Source of the DNA: an uncultured Devosia sp.
GTDB lineage: Bacteria > Pseudomonadota > Alphaproteobacteria > Rhizobiales > Devosiaceae
NCBI RefSeq assembly: GCF_963517015.1
Contig: NZ_CAUQDV010000001.1
Coordinates: 1,742,001 to 1,806,000 of the forward strand
Direction: 5' to 3'
Length of the DNA: 64,000 bases
Position 1 is the stretch's first letter. The number at the start of each line of letters is the position of its first letter. The notes under the pieces were generated by a model, which was given only the letters and a program-made list of their open reading frames with translations, was not told the DNA's origin and ran no database searches. Made by a program: the position numbers and the translations under genes. Of this stretch, positions 9,001 through 16,414 are shown piece after piece.

Positions 9001-9695
9001 CGCTCAGCATGGTCATGGATATGGCGCTGGGGCAGGGGCAGTTCATGGCGGCATCCGCGACGGGTGCATTCACCATTGCCGGCGGCGTGGTGAGGCTGGC
9101 CAACCTGATCGTCGAAGGCGAGGGAGCCGGGCTTGCCGGCAGCGTCAATCTTGGTCTCGATGACCTTGCTCTTGATGGCAGCTTTGCCCTGACGCCGCGC
9201 GACCTCGCCAATGAGAACGGGCTGGTCAGCGCGGATACAGCGCGGATCATCACCCGGATCGCAGGGACGCTGGTGGTGCCGCGGGTCACGGTGGATCTGG
9301 AGGAAATGATTGCCGCCGTGATGGTGCGGGCCAACGAGATGGAGGTCGATCGGCTTGAGCAATTGCAGGCCGAAGACGCCGAGCGCCAGCGCGTCGCGGC
9401 CGAAGAGCGCAATCGGCTGATCGAGGAGCAGCGCCGGCGGGCGGCTGAAGAGGCTGCGCGTGTGGCAGCGGAGGAAGCGGCAAGGCTTGCAGAGGAAGAG
9501 GCGGCGCGTCAGGCGCAGGAGGCCGAAGCAGAACGTATCCGTCAGGAAAACCTGCAACAGCAACAGCAGCAGTCGCCGATCTCAACCACGCCATCCATCC
9601 AGACGCTGCCACCGCTCACAGCGCCACTCGATCTCACGTTCCCGCGCCCGCCCGGCAATCAAGTCGTCCAGCCGAACGTCAACCCGTCCTTCTAG
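6018..9695 (+). CDS. AsmA family protein (large inner-membrane anchored periplasmic protein)
   Basis: 1225 aa. A single N-terminal membrane anchor (residues about 4-24, IVVGLLAIIVLGGAFIA) is followed by the AsmA start signature (FIRWSDYRLRMEELATAMLGTPVTVRGNIEFTLLP region). A long run of beta-strand repeats follows, and the AsmA C-terminal region, with LSMDQV...GLDGMVDGGLRFEGTGASL, lies around 930-990. Known AsmA-like proteins form bridge-like lipid conduits between the membranes or affect outer-membrane assembly. The last 130 residues are unusual: an Ala/Glu/Arg-rich coiled coil (about 1100-1180), a poly-Gln run, then a Pro-rich tail. GTG start; the ribosome site is weak. The stop overlaps the end of the convergent RHH gene by 4 bp. 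Confidence 0.9.
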   Translation: MLNRIYIVVGLLAIIVLGGAFIAPHFIRWSDYRLRMEELATAMLGTPVTVRGNIEFTLLPQPRLHFDDVLVGSTEAPAATVDSVEADFSLMDFLRDNYNITRLVLSRPVIDFTVDENGFFGSGVSLETGNGGVGLSQATVIGGTVRLIEERSGEQFAAENVSGELRLSNFSGPIAFTGSGDYRGETFSVRLNSGAVDGNGRSRLSAFVQPQSTGFSLSADGLFEPGMAPKFDGNLIYRQKPATGESAEQIRGDLVFESKLTASTDRVVLSGYTLRPDENRAGTRLTGAASIQLGDERSFDAVISGGVFSLPPRDAKEEGGQPYELVRLLAELPALPMPPLAGRIGVDLAEMGLRGFSLRNVRVDATTDGSSWTVEDFTGQLPGDTRLRVAGQLGSDGAHAVFRGDVSIDTTRLDGLAALWRKPDEDNVLFNVPASLSGRVILGGDALGLSDGALRIEDTTHRAEMRMGFGEEKRLDLVGHFDTLNANDSAVLAALLPNASADPTFGVSFPAGSFSLTANSARVMGLDGTTLVAEGQWRQGQISLSRLSAADWGGVGLDTTLNASGTLAEPVLSGSGLLRVVGGDAPAMNLIYDLFDTPRAWRDFLARSAPADLMIDVGEPSEGAQTVAMSGALGAGQLNLRADLSSGLQALASAPLQVTGALEASDVAGLTRQIGLGDADLFDGEGSMLVSFGLEGTPSESLVSTITASLGEENLSFSGNLSAKDGGEIQGTGELDARLSDAGALARIVGARGLSLPLVSGNAQVHFEGERLARLTDIAGTSGDIGFSGELALSRTGTTTAVSGDISVDLVSAEGLAAAMFGPAALVAGDGVWPEGPLATDSETRHTRGTVTVSAGALAVGGAERFGATTFELSWDETRIRLARFEANAGEGRLGLDIAVCCSGPLTDRTVSGRLTLTGLSMDQVTTPPIAEGLDGMVDGGLRFEGTGASLAEVLGAASGEGNFTIADFSAQRLSPNVFLTVASLDDVLNMEPDALSMVMDMALGQGQFMAASATGAFTIAGGVVRLANLIVEGEGAGLAGSVNLGLDDLALDGSFALTPRDLANENGLVSADTARIITRIAGTLVVPRVTVDLEEMIAAVMVRANEMEVDRLEQLQAEDAERQRVAAEERNRLIEEQRRRAAEEAARVAAEEAARLAEEEAARQAQEAEAERIRQENLQQQQQQSPISTTPSIQTLPPLTAPLDLTFPRPPGNQVVQPNVNPSF

Positions 9696-9901
9696 TCGAG
9701 CTTGGACTGATACCAGCGCAGCACCGCGAGCCTTGCGGCCGAGGACAGGTTTGCGGTGGAGCGGTTTTCGTCGATGTCGCGGATGAGTGCGGCCATGGGC
9801 TGGTCGCGTTCAGCCGCCATGGATTCAAGAGCGCTCCAGAACTCGGGCTCAAGCGCTATGGATGTGCGGTGACCGGCAATGGACAGGGATCGCTTGTCCA
9901 T
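9692..9901 (-). CDS. Ribbon-helix-helix domain protein (PF13467 type)
   Basis: 69 aa, essentially one RHH_4 domain: the beta strand KRSLSIAGHRTSIALEPEFW, then two helices (ALESMAAERDQPMAALIRDID and SSAARLAVLRWYQSKLD). Such proteins are presumed DNA-binding dimers and are widespread in Hyphomicrobiales, where I recall them next to sspB. Here the gene starts 21 bp after sspB on the same strand, so the two are probably co-transcribed. Its target is unknown. Confidence 0.87.
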   Translation of the reverse strand: MDKRSLSIAGHRTSIALEPEFWSALESMAAERDQPMAALIRDIDENRSTANLSSAARLAVLRWYQSKLD

Positions 9902-9922
9902 GGGCAGGCAGGCTCCAGCCGA

Positions 9923-10411
9923 TCAGGGCTTCTTGCGGAAGGCATCGAGGCTGACGACCTTTTCGCCGGGCTGCTCATCTGCAGACGGCGTGGTTGCCTC
10001 GGTGCTTTCGACATCCTCATCGGCTTCCGCCTCTATTGCAGCGGCGCCGGGCGCGGTGGCCGGGTCGAACTGCAGGCCGAACTGCACCGAAGGGTCGAAG
10101 AAGCCCTTGATGGCCGCAAAGGGGATGACAAGGGTTTCGGGAATGCCGTCAAAGGACAGGCCAACCTCGAAACCGGTCTCGGTGACCTTGAGGTCCCAAT
10201 ACTGGTTCTGGATGACGATGGTCATTTCCTTGTCGTACTGGCCGAGCAATTTTTCGCTCAAGCGCACGCCAGGGGCACGGGTCAGGAAGGAAATGAAGAA
10301 GTGATGCTCGCCCGGCAGGCCGGTGCGGGCGACTTCGGAGAGCACTTTACGCACGACCCCGCGCAGAGCTTCCTGGGCGAGAATGTCGTATCGCATGTGG
10401 TCTTCGGCCAT
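9923..10411 (-). CDS. sspB: SspB-family ClpXP adaptor (alpha type)
   Basis: Adaptor that grips ssrA-tagged polypeptides and hands them to the ClpX unfoldase of ClpXP. The alphaproteobacterial form is recognised by RYDILAQEALRGVVRKVL at the N-terminus, the LPGEHHFFISFLT strand, LLGQYDKEMTIVIQNQYWDL and FDGIPETLVIPFAAIKGFFDPSV. The folded part ends near residue 115. An acidic linker follows (DEDVESTEATTPSADEQPGEK), and the final SLDAFRKKP resembles the ClpX-docking tail of known SspB proteins. 162 aa, usual length. The tmRNA gene lies about 130 bp upstream on the same strand, joining tag RNA and tag receptor in one locus. Confidence 0.95.
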   Translation of the reverse strand: MAEDHMRYDILAQEALRGVVRKVLSEVARTGLPGEHHFFISFLTRAPGVRLSEKLLGQYDKEMTIVIQNQYWDLKVTETGFEVGLSFDGIPETLVIPFAAIKGFFDPSVQFGLQFDPATAPGAAAIEAEADEDVESTEATTPSADEQPGEKVVSLDAFRKKP

Positions 10412-10540
10412 TTTTACCTTCCAGGGTCGCCGCGTCAGACGCGCGGCAAGAGTTCGTCGAATCCAGTATGGTCCATATCAGCCTCACGTTCCCGGAGAAT
10501 TCAAGGCAAAAGGGGCGCGATGGTCGGAAAGTGGGAAGGT

Positions 10541-10855
10541 GCAGGCTTCTGTTGCCAGGTGCCTGCGGACCCCGCCTGTCACCCGGCTAGGGGTGGAGGA
10601 CTTAATTTCCCAATGCTAGCACTGCTTACGCAGCGAGAGCGACTGGAGCCTTATTGTTGTCATTTGCAACTATAAGTTTCGGACCGATAACGGTGGTACC
10701 TCACCGAGCAAAAGCACACCTTTTACGCCCTCGTCGATCCTGTTTCGCCCCCATTGGCTGCCCTCGAAGAGGGTAGATGGTGGAGGCGCCGGGTACTGCC
10801 CCCGGGTCCGAAAGGTTTATTACGATGACAGTTTATCGCCATAGCTCTTGCGAGC
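10541..10855 (-). ncRNA. ssrA: tmRNA, circularly permuted alpha type
   Basis: Trans-translation RNA read on the minus strand. The acceptor piece comes first: a T-arm-like CCGGG-7 nt-CCCGG, then CGCCTCC, A and an encoded CCA ending at 10778. After a processed spacer the coding piece begins at 10752 with GGGGGCG, which pairs with the acceptor CGCCTCC (one G-U). The tag frame is 10667-10629, GCA AAT GAC AAC..., giving ANDNNKAPVALAA followed by TAA at 10628-10626. A pseudoknot-like GCAGGC/GCCTGC pair at 10566-10541 suggests the 3' end. A TATATA -10 box at 10867-10862 places the 5' end near 10855. Both outer ends are approximate. The divergent hydrolase gene starts 49 bp beyond. Confidence 0.93.
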
Positions 10856-10903
10856 AGCTTCTATATAGGCGCGGGTGACGGCGGATGCAATGCGGAGAGG
10901 ACA

Positions 10904-11806
10904 ATGACGCGGAGACGCCTGGGGATGGTTGTTGCGGCGTGGGGCCTTGTTTGCCTTGTCGTGACAGGGGCTGGAGCGCAACAGGTCGCGGTAAACCGGG
11001 CCGATGGGAGCGTGATTGACTACCGGCTCGATGTGCCGGCAAGCGAGACAGAATTGCCTCTGGTCATCGTTGCGCAGGGATCGGGCTGCGACGGCGCGCG
11101 GCAAGGCGCATCGATGCAAGCCGCGGTGAGTGCCTTTGCGTTGCTGCCAGTCCTGACCGTCGAAAAATACGGCGTCGCATCCGACGATGATGGGGCCGAG
11201 TGTACGGCCGAATTCCTTGCAAACAGCACGATGAGCCAAAGGGTGGCAGACTATCGGGCTGTCCTGGCCAGACTGGATACAGTTTCCTGGTGGGATGGGC
11301 GTGTCATCCTGTTCGGCGGTTCGGAAGGTGGGCTCGTGATGGCGCGCTTGGCCAGGGAGGTGAAGGCCGATGCGGCCGTGCTGCTGTCGACGGCGCCGGG
11401 CGTCACATTTGATCGGATCGTACTGGCGAATGTACCGGATGAGGGGCAGCAGACCATGGCAGCGCTGTTCGAGCGGGCGCTGGCCGAACCGGACAGTCTG
11501 GAGATGTTCAGCGGCTATCCCTTTCGATTTTGGGCAGATGCGATGCAAATGCGTCCGCTGGATGACATGCTGGCAACTGACACGAAGTTTCTTGTTATTC
11601 ACGGGGGGCAGGATGGGGTGCCGGTAGACTATTCCCGCCTCGCAGCCGACCGCTATGCCGCCGAACAACGATGCGAACTCACCTATTGGGAGTTTCCGGC
11701 GCTGGATCACAGCATGCGTGATCCGACTGGAGTGTCGCAGATGTCGGCCACCATAGGTGCGGCAGCCGACTGGGCGCTGGTGGCGGCGTCAGCGCCCGGT
11801 TGCTGA
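10904..11806 (+). CDS. Secreted alpha/beta hydrolase
   Basis: 300 aa with a signal peptide (residues 1-25, ending GAGA-Q). The alpha/beta hydrolase fold is supported by an oxyanion-type strand (LPLVIVAQGSGCDG near 51-64), a nucleophile elbow FGGSEGG with Ser about 140, an acid in HGGQDGVPVDYSR near 248, and a catalytic His in PALDHSM near 278. Cys62 and Cys100 could form a disulphide in the periplasm. The gene starts close to the tmRNA promoter in a divergent arrangement and ends facing another secreted hydrolase (11812-13032) with a 5-bp gap. The substrate cannot be inferred. The family is typically esterase, dipeptidyl-peptidase-like or dienelactone hydrolase-like. Confidence 0.82.
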   Translation: MTRRRLGMVVAAWGLVCLVVTGAGAQQVAVNRADGSVIDYRLDVPASETELPLVIVAQGSGCDGARQGASMQAAVSAFALLPVLTVEKYGVASDDDGAECTAEFLANSTMSQRVADYRAVLARLDTVSWWDGRVILFGGSEGGLVMARLAREVKADAAVLLSTAPGVTFDRIVLANVPDEGQQTMAALFERALAEPDSLEMFSGYPFRFWADAMQMRPLDDMLATDTKFLVIHGGQDGVPVDYSRLAADRYAAEQRCELTYWEFPALDHSMRDPTGVSQMSATIGAAADWALVAASAPGC

Positions 11807-11811
11807 AGGCG

Positions 11812-13032
11812 TCAGTCCGTTGCAGGCAGATGCTCCAGCGTCAGGCCACGGGCAGCGCGTTCGTCGAAGCCGGGCCAAGGCTGGCCATCTGTGATGGTGA
11901 GGTAGCTGGCGCTGTCGGCCTTGCCCTTGAGGTGGAGGTCGAGGAAGGCGGTGGCGAAATGCTGGGCCACATTGTTCATCTTCTCGTTAGACCAGACGAA
12001 ATCGGCGTAATGCTCGAAGGCGCTGCTATCCGGGAGGCCATAGCTTTCGGCAGGCGCCGGGATGGGCGCGGCGGCATTGTGGCCGGCTTCGGCAAAGGTC
12101 AGCAGGTAGCGGTCGGAATTGACCGCCTCCTCGAACAACGGGCGGATGCCAGCTTCGTAGTCGGAGACTTCGTCGCGACTGCCGGCCATGAAGAGGGTGG
12201 GAATATGGATGCCCGCGACGCCGTCGGCATCCCAGAGCCCGTTCTGGCGGCCCCAGGGACCGATGGCGATAACGGCCTTGAGGCGCGGATCGGCCAGTTC
12301 GGCATAGACATCGCTGCCAGCGGCGATGCCGGCAAAGGCTTCGGCCGGGGCGAAGCCGGCTTCTCCTGCCGCTGCTGAAATCCCGGCACCAGCACTGACC
12401 AGGGCGCCGTAGCCGCCCATGGAATAGCCGATGATGGCACTATGGTCGGCGTCGATCAGGCCGGCAAGGTCGCCTTCAACCGCGCTCAGCGCGTCGAGCA
12501 CGAAGAGCTGGTCCGGCGCGCGATTGGCGAGCGTCGAGGCAAACCCGAGCTGGTTGTCATAGGTGCTCTCAAAATGGTCGATCGAAGCGACCACGTAACC
12601 CTTGCTGGCAAGGTTTTCGCCCAAGTGGCTGAGCAGGAATCGGTTTCCAGGGAAGCCATGGGATATGACGACGAGCGGGTAGGGACCGCTCTCGGCATCT
12701 GGAGCCGCGTCGCGCGTGGCGGTGCCCTTGAGGTCGAACAGAGTTGTGCCATCGCGCAGCACGACGTCCTGATAGGTGGTTTCGGCCTTGGGATCGGCGT
12801 CGGCGGGATACCAGAGTTCGACGGTCAGGGCGCGGTCCTGGGTGGCGTCGCCGCCGGCGAGAATGTCGGGGCGACCGGCATCAACGAGTTCCAGGGTGCG
12901 GACGCCGACGGCGTGGCCGCCGCGCTGGGCCAGTTCCGGCGCGTCGGGGCGCAGCGAATCGATGCGGTTGTGCTGCGCCATCGCCAGAGTTCCCGTCACA
13001 GCCCAAACCATTGCCACCAACAAATATCTCAT
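11812..13032 (-). CDS. Secreted alpha/beta hydrolase of the dienelactone/PAF-acetylhydrolase type
   Basis: 406 aa from the ATG at 13032. The frame is open 18 codons further, but AGGAG lies 7 nt before this ATG and a clean signal peptide (MRYLLVAMVWAVTGTLAMA-Q) starts here. The mature protein has VELWYPAD, an oxyanion strand LVVISHGFPGNR, SIDHFEST, and a nucleophile elbow IIGYSMGGYGA. FMAGSRDE supplies the acid and a distal His is in AEAGHN. This layout matches bacterial platelet-activating-factor acetylhydrolase-like or dienelactone hydrolase-like enzymes that cleave small esters in the periplasm. It is convergent with the preceding hydrolase and probably monocistronic. Confidence 0.85.
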   Translation of the reverse strand: MRYLLVAMVWAVTGTLAMAQHNRIDSLRPDAPELAQRGGHAVGVRTLELVDAGRPDILAGGDATQDRALTVELWYPADADPKAETTYQDVVLRDGTTLFDLKGTATRDAAPDAESGPYPLVVISHGFPGNRFLLSHLGENLASKGYVVASIDHFESTYDNQLGFASTLANRAPDQLFVLDALSAVEGDLAGLIDADHSAIIGYSMGGYGALVSAGAGISAAAGEAGFAPAEAFAGIAAGSDVYAELADPRLKAVIAIGPWGRQNGLWDADGVAGIHIPTLFMAGSRDEVSDYEAGIRPLFEEAVNSDRYLLTFAEAGHNAAAPIPAPAESYGLPDSSAFEHYADFVWSNEKMNNVAQHFATAFLDLHLKGKADSASYLTITDGQPWPGFDERAARGLTLEHLPATD

Positions 13033-13098
13033 GCCGCTCTCCTGTTGCGACCGCAAGATTGGCACATCCGGACGACAGTTTTGCAAGCGCGGGTGGGA

Positions 13099-13338
13099 TC
13101 AGCCGTTCCACGCCATGCCCATATAGACGCCGCCGGCTTCAAGTTCGTCCAGCATCTGGGCGAGGTGTTTTTGCCTTGTGTCGTCGCGTTTCACCTTGTT
13201 GATCCAGAGCAGGTAGTCGTTGCGCTGATAGGGTGGGCGGGCGTCGTATTTCTCGCGCAAGCTGTGCTGTTCGAGGGCCTCGCGGACAAACTCGGGCATG
13301 TCTTCGCGCTTGCGGAGCGGGCGCAGGGCCGGGCTCAC
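13099..13338 (-). CDS. YdeI/OmpD-associated-like small protein
   Basis: 79 aa from a GTG whose bases overlap the TGA of the upstream ridA-like gene (GTGA), which argues for translational coupling. An internal ATG at 13299 would give 66 aa but would cut into the conserved PLRKREDMPEFVREAL segment. The core ARPPYQRNDYLLWINKVKRD, then RQKHLAQMLDELEAGG, matches the C-terminal YdeI/OmdA helical domain (PF13376). The larger N-terminal DUF1801-like part of some relatives is absent. Function in the cell is not established. Second gene of a two-gene operon with the RidA homologue. Confidence 0.8.
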   Translation of the reverse strand: MSPALRPLRKREDMPEFVREALEQHSLREKYDARPPYQRNDYLLWINKVKRDDTRQKHLAQMLDELEAGGVYMGMAWNG

Positions 13339-13733
13339 GGCAGCACGACCTGGGCTTCGATCTCGATCAGATAGTCGGGATGGGCGAGGCCGGCGACCAT
13401 CAGCGCGGTGACGGTGGGTGGGTTGGAGCGGGTGCCCCAGACGTTCATCCAGGCGGCAAAGCCGGGGTGGAGGTCGACGCCGTGCTGGATGATGAGGGTA
13501 ATCTTGACCAGATTGTCGAGCGAGCCGCCGGCCGCATGGATGACCTTGAGCATGTTGGCGAGCGCCTGCTCGGTCTGCTTGCCGATGTCGCCCTTGCCGA
13601 CAATATTGCCATCGGCGTCGACGGCGTTCTGGCCGCCGACCAGCAGCATGCGGGCGCCGGCGGGGATGACGATGCCCTGGGAAAAGGCTGGATTGTGGTG
13701 CATGCCTTCGGGTTTGATGTAGTCGATGGTCAT
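13335..13733 (-). CDS. RidA family (YjgF/YER057c/UK114) protein
   Basis: 132 aa from the ATG at 13733, which has GAGGAGC 6 nt upstream. The frame extends 36 codons further without conservation. The RidA fold is seen in LLVGGQNAVDADGNIVGKGDIGKQTEQALANMLKVIHAAGGSLDNLVKITLII and the C-terminal ALMVAGLAHPDYLIEIEAQVVLP. The catalytic Arg that RidA proper carries near the end (R in motifs like RxxVxV) is not evident here; the equivalent stretch reads NPPTVTALMV, so this may be one of the Rid subfamilies without enamine/imine deaminase activity. The stop overlaps the start of the YdeI-like gene. Confidence 0.88.
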   Translation of the reverse strand: MTIDYIKPEGMHHNPAFSQGIVIPAGARMLLVGGQNAVDADGNIVGKGDIGKQTEQALANMLKVIHAAGGSLDNLVKITLIIQHGVDLHPGFAAWMNVWGTRSNPPTVTALMVAGLAHPDYLIEIEAQVVLP

Positions 13734-13891
13734 GGTGCTGCTCCTCTGAAGTACACAATGGATTGCGGCGTTCAGGGTTTCTAGTGCGAGTTGCTGACAG
13801 CTGATGTCGGGATTGGCGGTGGTATTAGGATACCGTTGCACAAGACGACACGCATGAGGCCGTGCCGAGGCGAATCGCGTAAACAGAAGCC

Positions 13892-14686
13892 ATGCAGCCT
13901 TACCTGAAGCTTCTCGCCGATATTCTTGAACATGGCACCGACAAGTCGGACCGGACCGGTACCGGCACGCGGAGCCTGTTTGGCTATCAGATGCGGTTCG
14001 ATCTTAGTGCGGGTTTTCCGCTGGTGACGACCAAGAAACTGCATCTCAAGTCGATCATCAATGAGCTGCTGTGGTTCATTCGCGGCGAGACCAATGTGCG
14101 CTGGCTGCAGGACCGCGGCGTGACAATCTGGGACGAATGGGCCGACGAGAATGGCGATCTGGGGCCGGTCTATGGTTCGCAGTGGCGCAGCTGGCCGGCG
14201 CCGGATGGACGGCATATCGACCAGCTCAACAATGTCATCGCGCAGATCAAGGCCAAGCCGGATAGCCGGCGCCATATCGTCTCGGCCTGGAATCCGGCGG
14301 AAGTGGACAATATGGCGCTGCCGCCGTGCCATGCGCTGTTCCAGTTCTATGTGGCGGATGGCAAGCTCAGTTGCCAGTTGTATCAGCGGTCGGCGGACTC
14401 GTTTCTGGGTGTGCCGTTCAACATAGCGTCCTATGCGCTGCTGACGCATATGGTGGCGCAGGTTTGCGAGCTGGGCGTGGGCGATTTCGTCCATACGCTG
14501 GGAGACGCCCATATCTACAACAATCATTTCGAGCAGACGAAACTGCAGCTCAGCCGTGAACCGCGCCCCTTGCCGAAGCTGGTGATGAATCCGGAGCGCA
14601 AGCGGATCGAGGATTTCGTCTTCGAGGATTTTGCCTTTGAAGGTTATGATCCGCATCCGGGCATCAAGGCGCCGATTGCCGTTTAA
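13892..14686 (+). CDS. thyA: Thymidylate synthase
   Basis: Converts dUMP to dTMP using methylene-tetrahydrofolate, which leaves dihydrofolate for FolA encoded 1.1 kb downstream. 264 aa, the classical ThyA length. Visible hallmarks are the phosphate-binding Arg in DRTGTGT (residue 21), KKLHLKSIINELLWFIRGETN, the catalytic Cys146 in ALPPCHALFQFYV, the RSADSFLGVPFNIASYALL block, HIYNNHFEQ, and the C-terminal PIAV. The thyA-DUF4424-folA order on one strand fits a folate/dTMP unit, with the DUF4424 gene in between. Confidence 0.98.
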   Translation: MQPYLKLLADILEHGTDKSDRTGTGTRSLFGYQMRFDLSAGFPLVTTKKLHLKSIINELLWFIRGETNVRWLQDRGVTIWDEWADENGDLGPVYGSQWRSWPAPDGRHIDQLNNVIAQIKAKPDSRRHIVSAWNPAEVDNMALPPCHALFQFYVADGKLSCQLYQRSADSFLGVPFNIASYALLTHMVAQVCELGVGDFVHTLGDAHIYNNHFEQTKLQLSREPRPLPKLVMNPERKRIEDFVFEDFAFEGYDPHPGIKAPIAV

Positions 14687-14817
14687 GTCATTGACCGGCA
14701 CGGGGTTCGGCTATCTTCCGCCTGACGCATAGATCGGGCTAGATAGGCTCATGCTGTGCCGCAGATTCAGCGGCTGCTACCAAGTGATTGCCAAGTCTGT
14801 GATTTCGGGAGGGTTCG

Positions 14818-15825
14818 ATGCGGTTACAACTTGCCTTGGGCGCGCTGTTGCTGGGCGCTGTGCCGGTGCTGGCCAATGACACGACGGCGGTGGTGACCAC
14901 TGGCGGCCTCGAATTCGTGACGAACCCCGATATCGTGATGGAGAGCGAAGAGCTGTTCATCTCGGCCGAGGAAATTCGGGTCGTTTATCAGTTTCGCAAC
15001 ACGGGCGATGTCGACCAGAGTATTCTGGTCGCGTTTCCCATGCCGGAGATCGTGCCCAATTTTTACTCCGACGTCTCCTATCCGATGGGGCTGGAGGGGG
15101 ATGGCTTCGGCTTCGAGACCACGTTCAACGGCGAGCCGGTGGCCGTCGAATTGCATGAATATGCCTATGCCTTCGGTGTCGATCGCACGAAAATGCTGAA
15201 GCAGCTTGGCCTGCCGCTGCTGCCGATCAACCAGGCGGCGAGTGAGGCGACCGACGCCCTCGATGCCGAGACGCGTGCCGAGCTGCTGCATCTGGGGATG
15301 TTGACGCCGGACGAGTATGACGCCGGCGAAGGCTGGGAGAAGCACTACTATCCCGCATGGACCTATCGCGCGACCTACACATGGGAAGGGAATTTTCCGG
15401 CTGGCGAGGTTGTGACGGTCGAGCACAAATATGCGCCTAGCGTTGGCGGGACGGTGGGCGTGAGCTTTCTGGGCGAGGCCTATGAGGATTACGATCCGGG
15501 CAAGGAATATGCCGAGAAATACTGCACGGATGCCTCCTTCGTCGCGGCGGTCGAGAAGACGCTGACCAACAAGGATGAACCTTGGTCGGCGCCGTTTACC
15601 GAAAGCTGGATCTCCTACATCCTCACCACGGGCGGCAATTGGGGCGGCGGGTCGATCGGCAGGTTCCGTCTCGTCGTGGACAAGGGAAGCCCGGATAATC
15701 TCGTGTCGTTCTGCGGCGATGGCGTCAAGAAGATCGGGCCGACGACGTTCGAAATGGTGGCCGAGGACTTCTGGCCGGATCGCGAACTGGATGTGCTGAT
15801 CCTCAACCGCTACTCTGCGGAGTGA
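14818..15825 (+). CDS. Exported DUF4424-family protein
   Basis: 335 aa with a signal peptide (residues 1-20, PVLA-N) and a strong GGGAGGG ribosome site 4 nt before the ATG. The DUF4424 character lies in the opening NDTTAVVTTGGLEFVTNPDIVMESEELFIS, the YQFRNTGDVDQSILVAFPMPEI segment, and the late WNYGTI-like turn represented here by GSIGRFRLVVDKGSPDNLVSFC. No catalytic motif is apparent; the fold is probably beta-sandwich. It lies 4 bp ahead of folA and is likely co-transcribed, a linkage I recall as recurrent but cannot explain. Confidence 0.85.
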   Translation: MRLQLALGALLLGAVPVLANDTTAVVTTGGLEFVTNPDIVMESEELFISAEEIRVVYQFRNTGDVDQSILVAFPMPEIVPNFYSDVSYPMGLEGDGFGFETTFNGEPVAVELHEYAYAFGVDRTKMLKQLGLPLLPINQAASEATDALDAETRAELLHLGMLTPDEYDAGEGWEKHYYPAWTYRATYTWEGNFPAGEVVTVEHKYAPSVGGTVGVSFLGEAYEDYDPGKEYAEKYCTDASFVAAVEKTLTNKDEPWSAPFTESWISYILTTGGNWGGGSIGRFRLVVDKGSPDNLVSFCGDGVKKIGPTTFEMVAEDFWPDRELDVLILNRYSAE

Positions 15826-15829
15826 CACC

Positions 15830-16354
15830 ATGAGCGTGCGGATCGCGATGATTGCCGGCGTGGCCGAAAATGGTGTCATCGGCAGCGAGCAGACCATTCC
15901 CTGGCGCGTGCCGTCCGACATGGCCTATTTCAAGGCCACGACCATGGGCAAGCCGGTGGTGATGGGTCGCAAGCAGTATGAGACGGTTGGCCGTCCGCTG
16001 CCGGGGCGCACCAATATCGTCATCACGCGGCAAGAGGGCTACCAGCCCGAGGGTGTGCTGGTTTTCCACACCATAGAGGCGGCGCTGGACAAGGCGCGGG
16101 CGGTGGCTGCCGATGATGGCGTCGACGAGGTGATGATCATCGGCGGCGGCGAGCTTTATGCGCAGCTTATGGCGCAGGCCGACCGGCTTTACATCAGCCA
16201 TATCGATCTTTCGCCACCGGGCGATGTCGTGTTTCCGGCCATAACGCCGGAAGACTGGACGGTTATAGACTTGCCCGAAGTGGTGCCCAATCCAAAAGAC
16301 CAAGCTTCCTACCGCGTCAAAGTGTACGCGCGTCGTAAGGCTTCTGCGCATTGA
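15830..16354 (+). CDS. folA: Dihydrofolate reductase
   Basis: NADPH-dependent reduction of dihydrofolate to tetrahydrofolate, completing the ThyA cycle. 174 aa. Diagnostic features are MIAGVAENGVIGSEQTIPW (Trp22 region), VPSDMAYFKATTMGKPVVMGRKQYE, GRPLPGRTNIVITRQ, the glycine pair IIGGGELYAQLM, and the conserved ISHI strand. It starts 4 bp after the DUF4424 stop, with hflK 60 bp downstream, and all are on the same strand. Confidence 0.97.
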   Translation: MSVRIAMIAGVAENGVIGSEQTIPWRVPSDMAYFKATTMGKPVVMGRKQYETVGRPLPGRTNIVITRQEGYQPEGVLVFHTIEAALDKARAVAADDGVDEVMIIGGGELYAQLMAQADRLYISHIDLSPPGDVVFPAITPEDWTVIDLPEVVPNPKDQASYRVKVYARRKASAH

Positions 16355-16414
16355 TCGCGTGAGACGCTTGCCTATATAAAGTCCCACGAACACATATTGG
16401 GCGAAAGGAACGCA

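Noticed and set aside
13339..13758. N-terminal extension of the YdeI-like frame antisense-like to ridA
   Set aside because: The extension lies in another frame of the ridA-like gene and is Pro/Arg-rich; the coupled GTG at 13338 is a better start.
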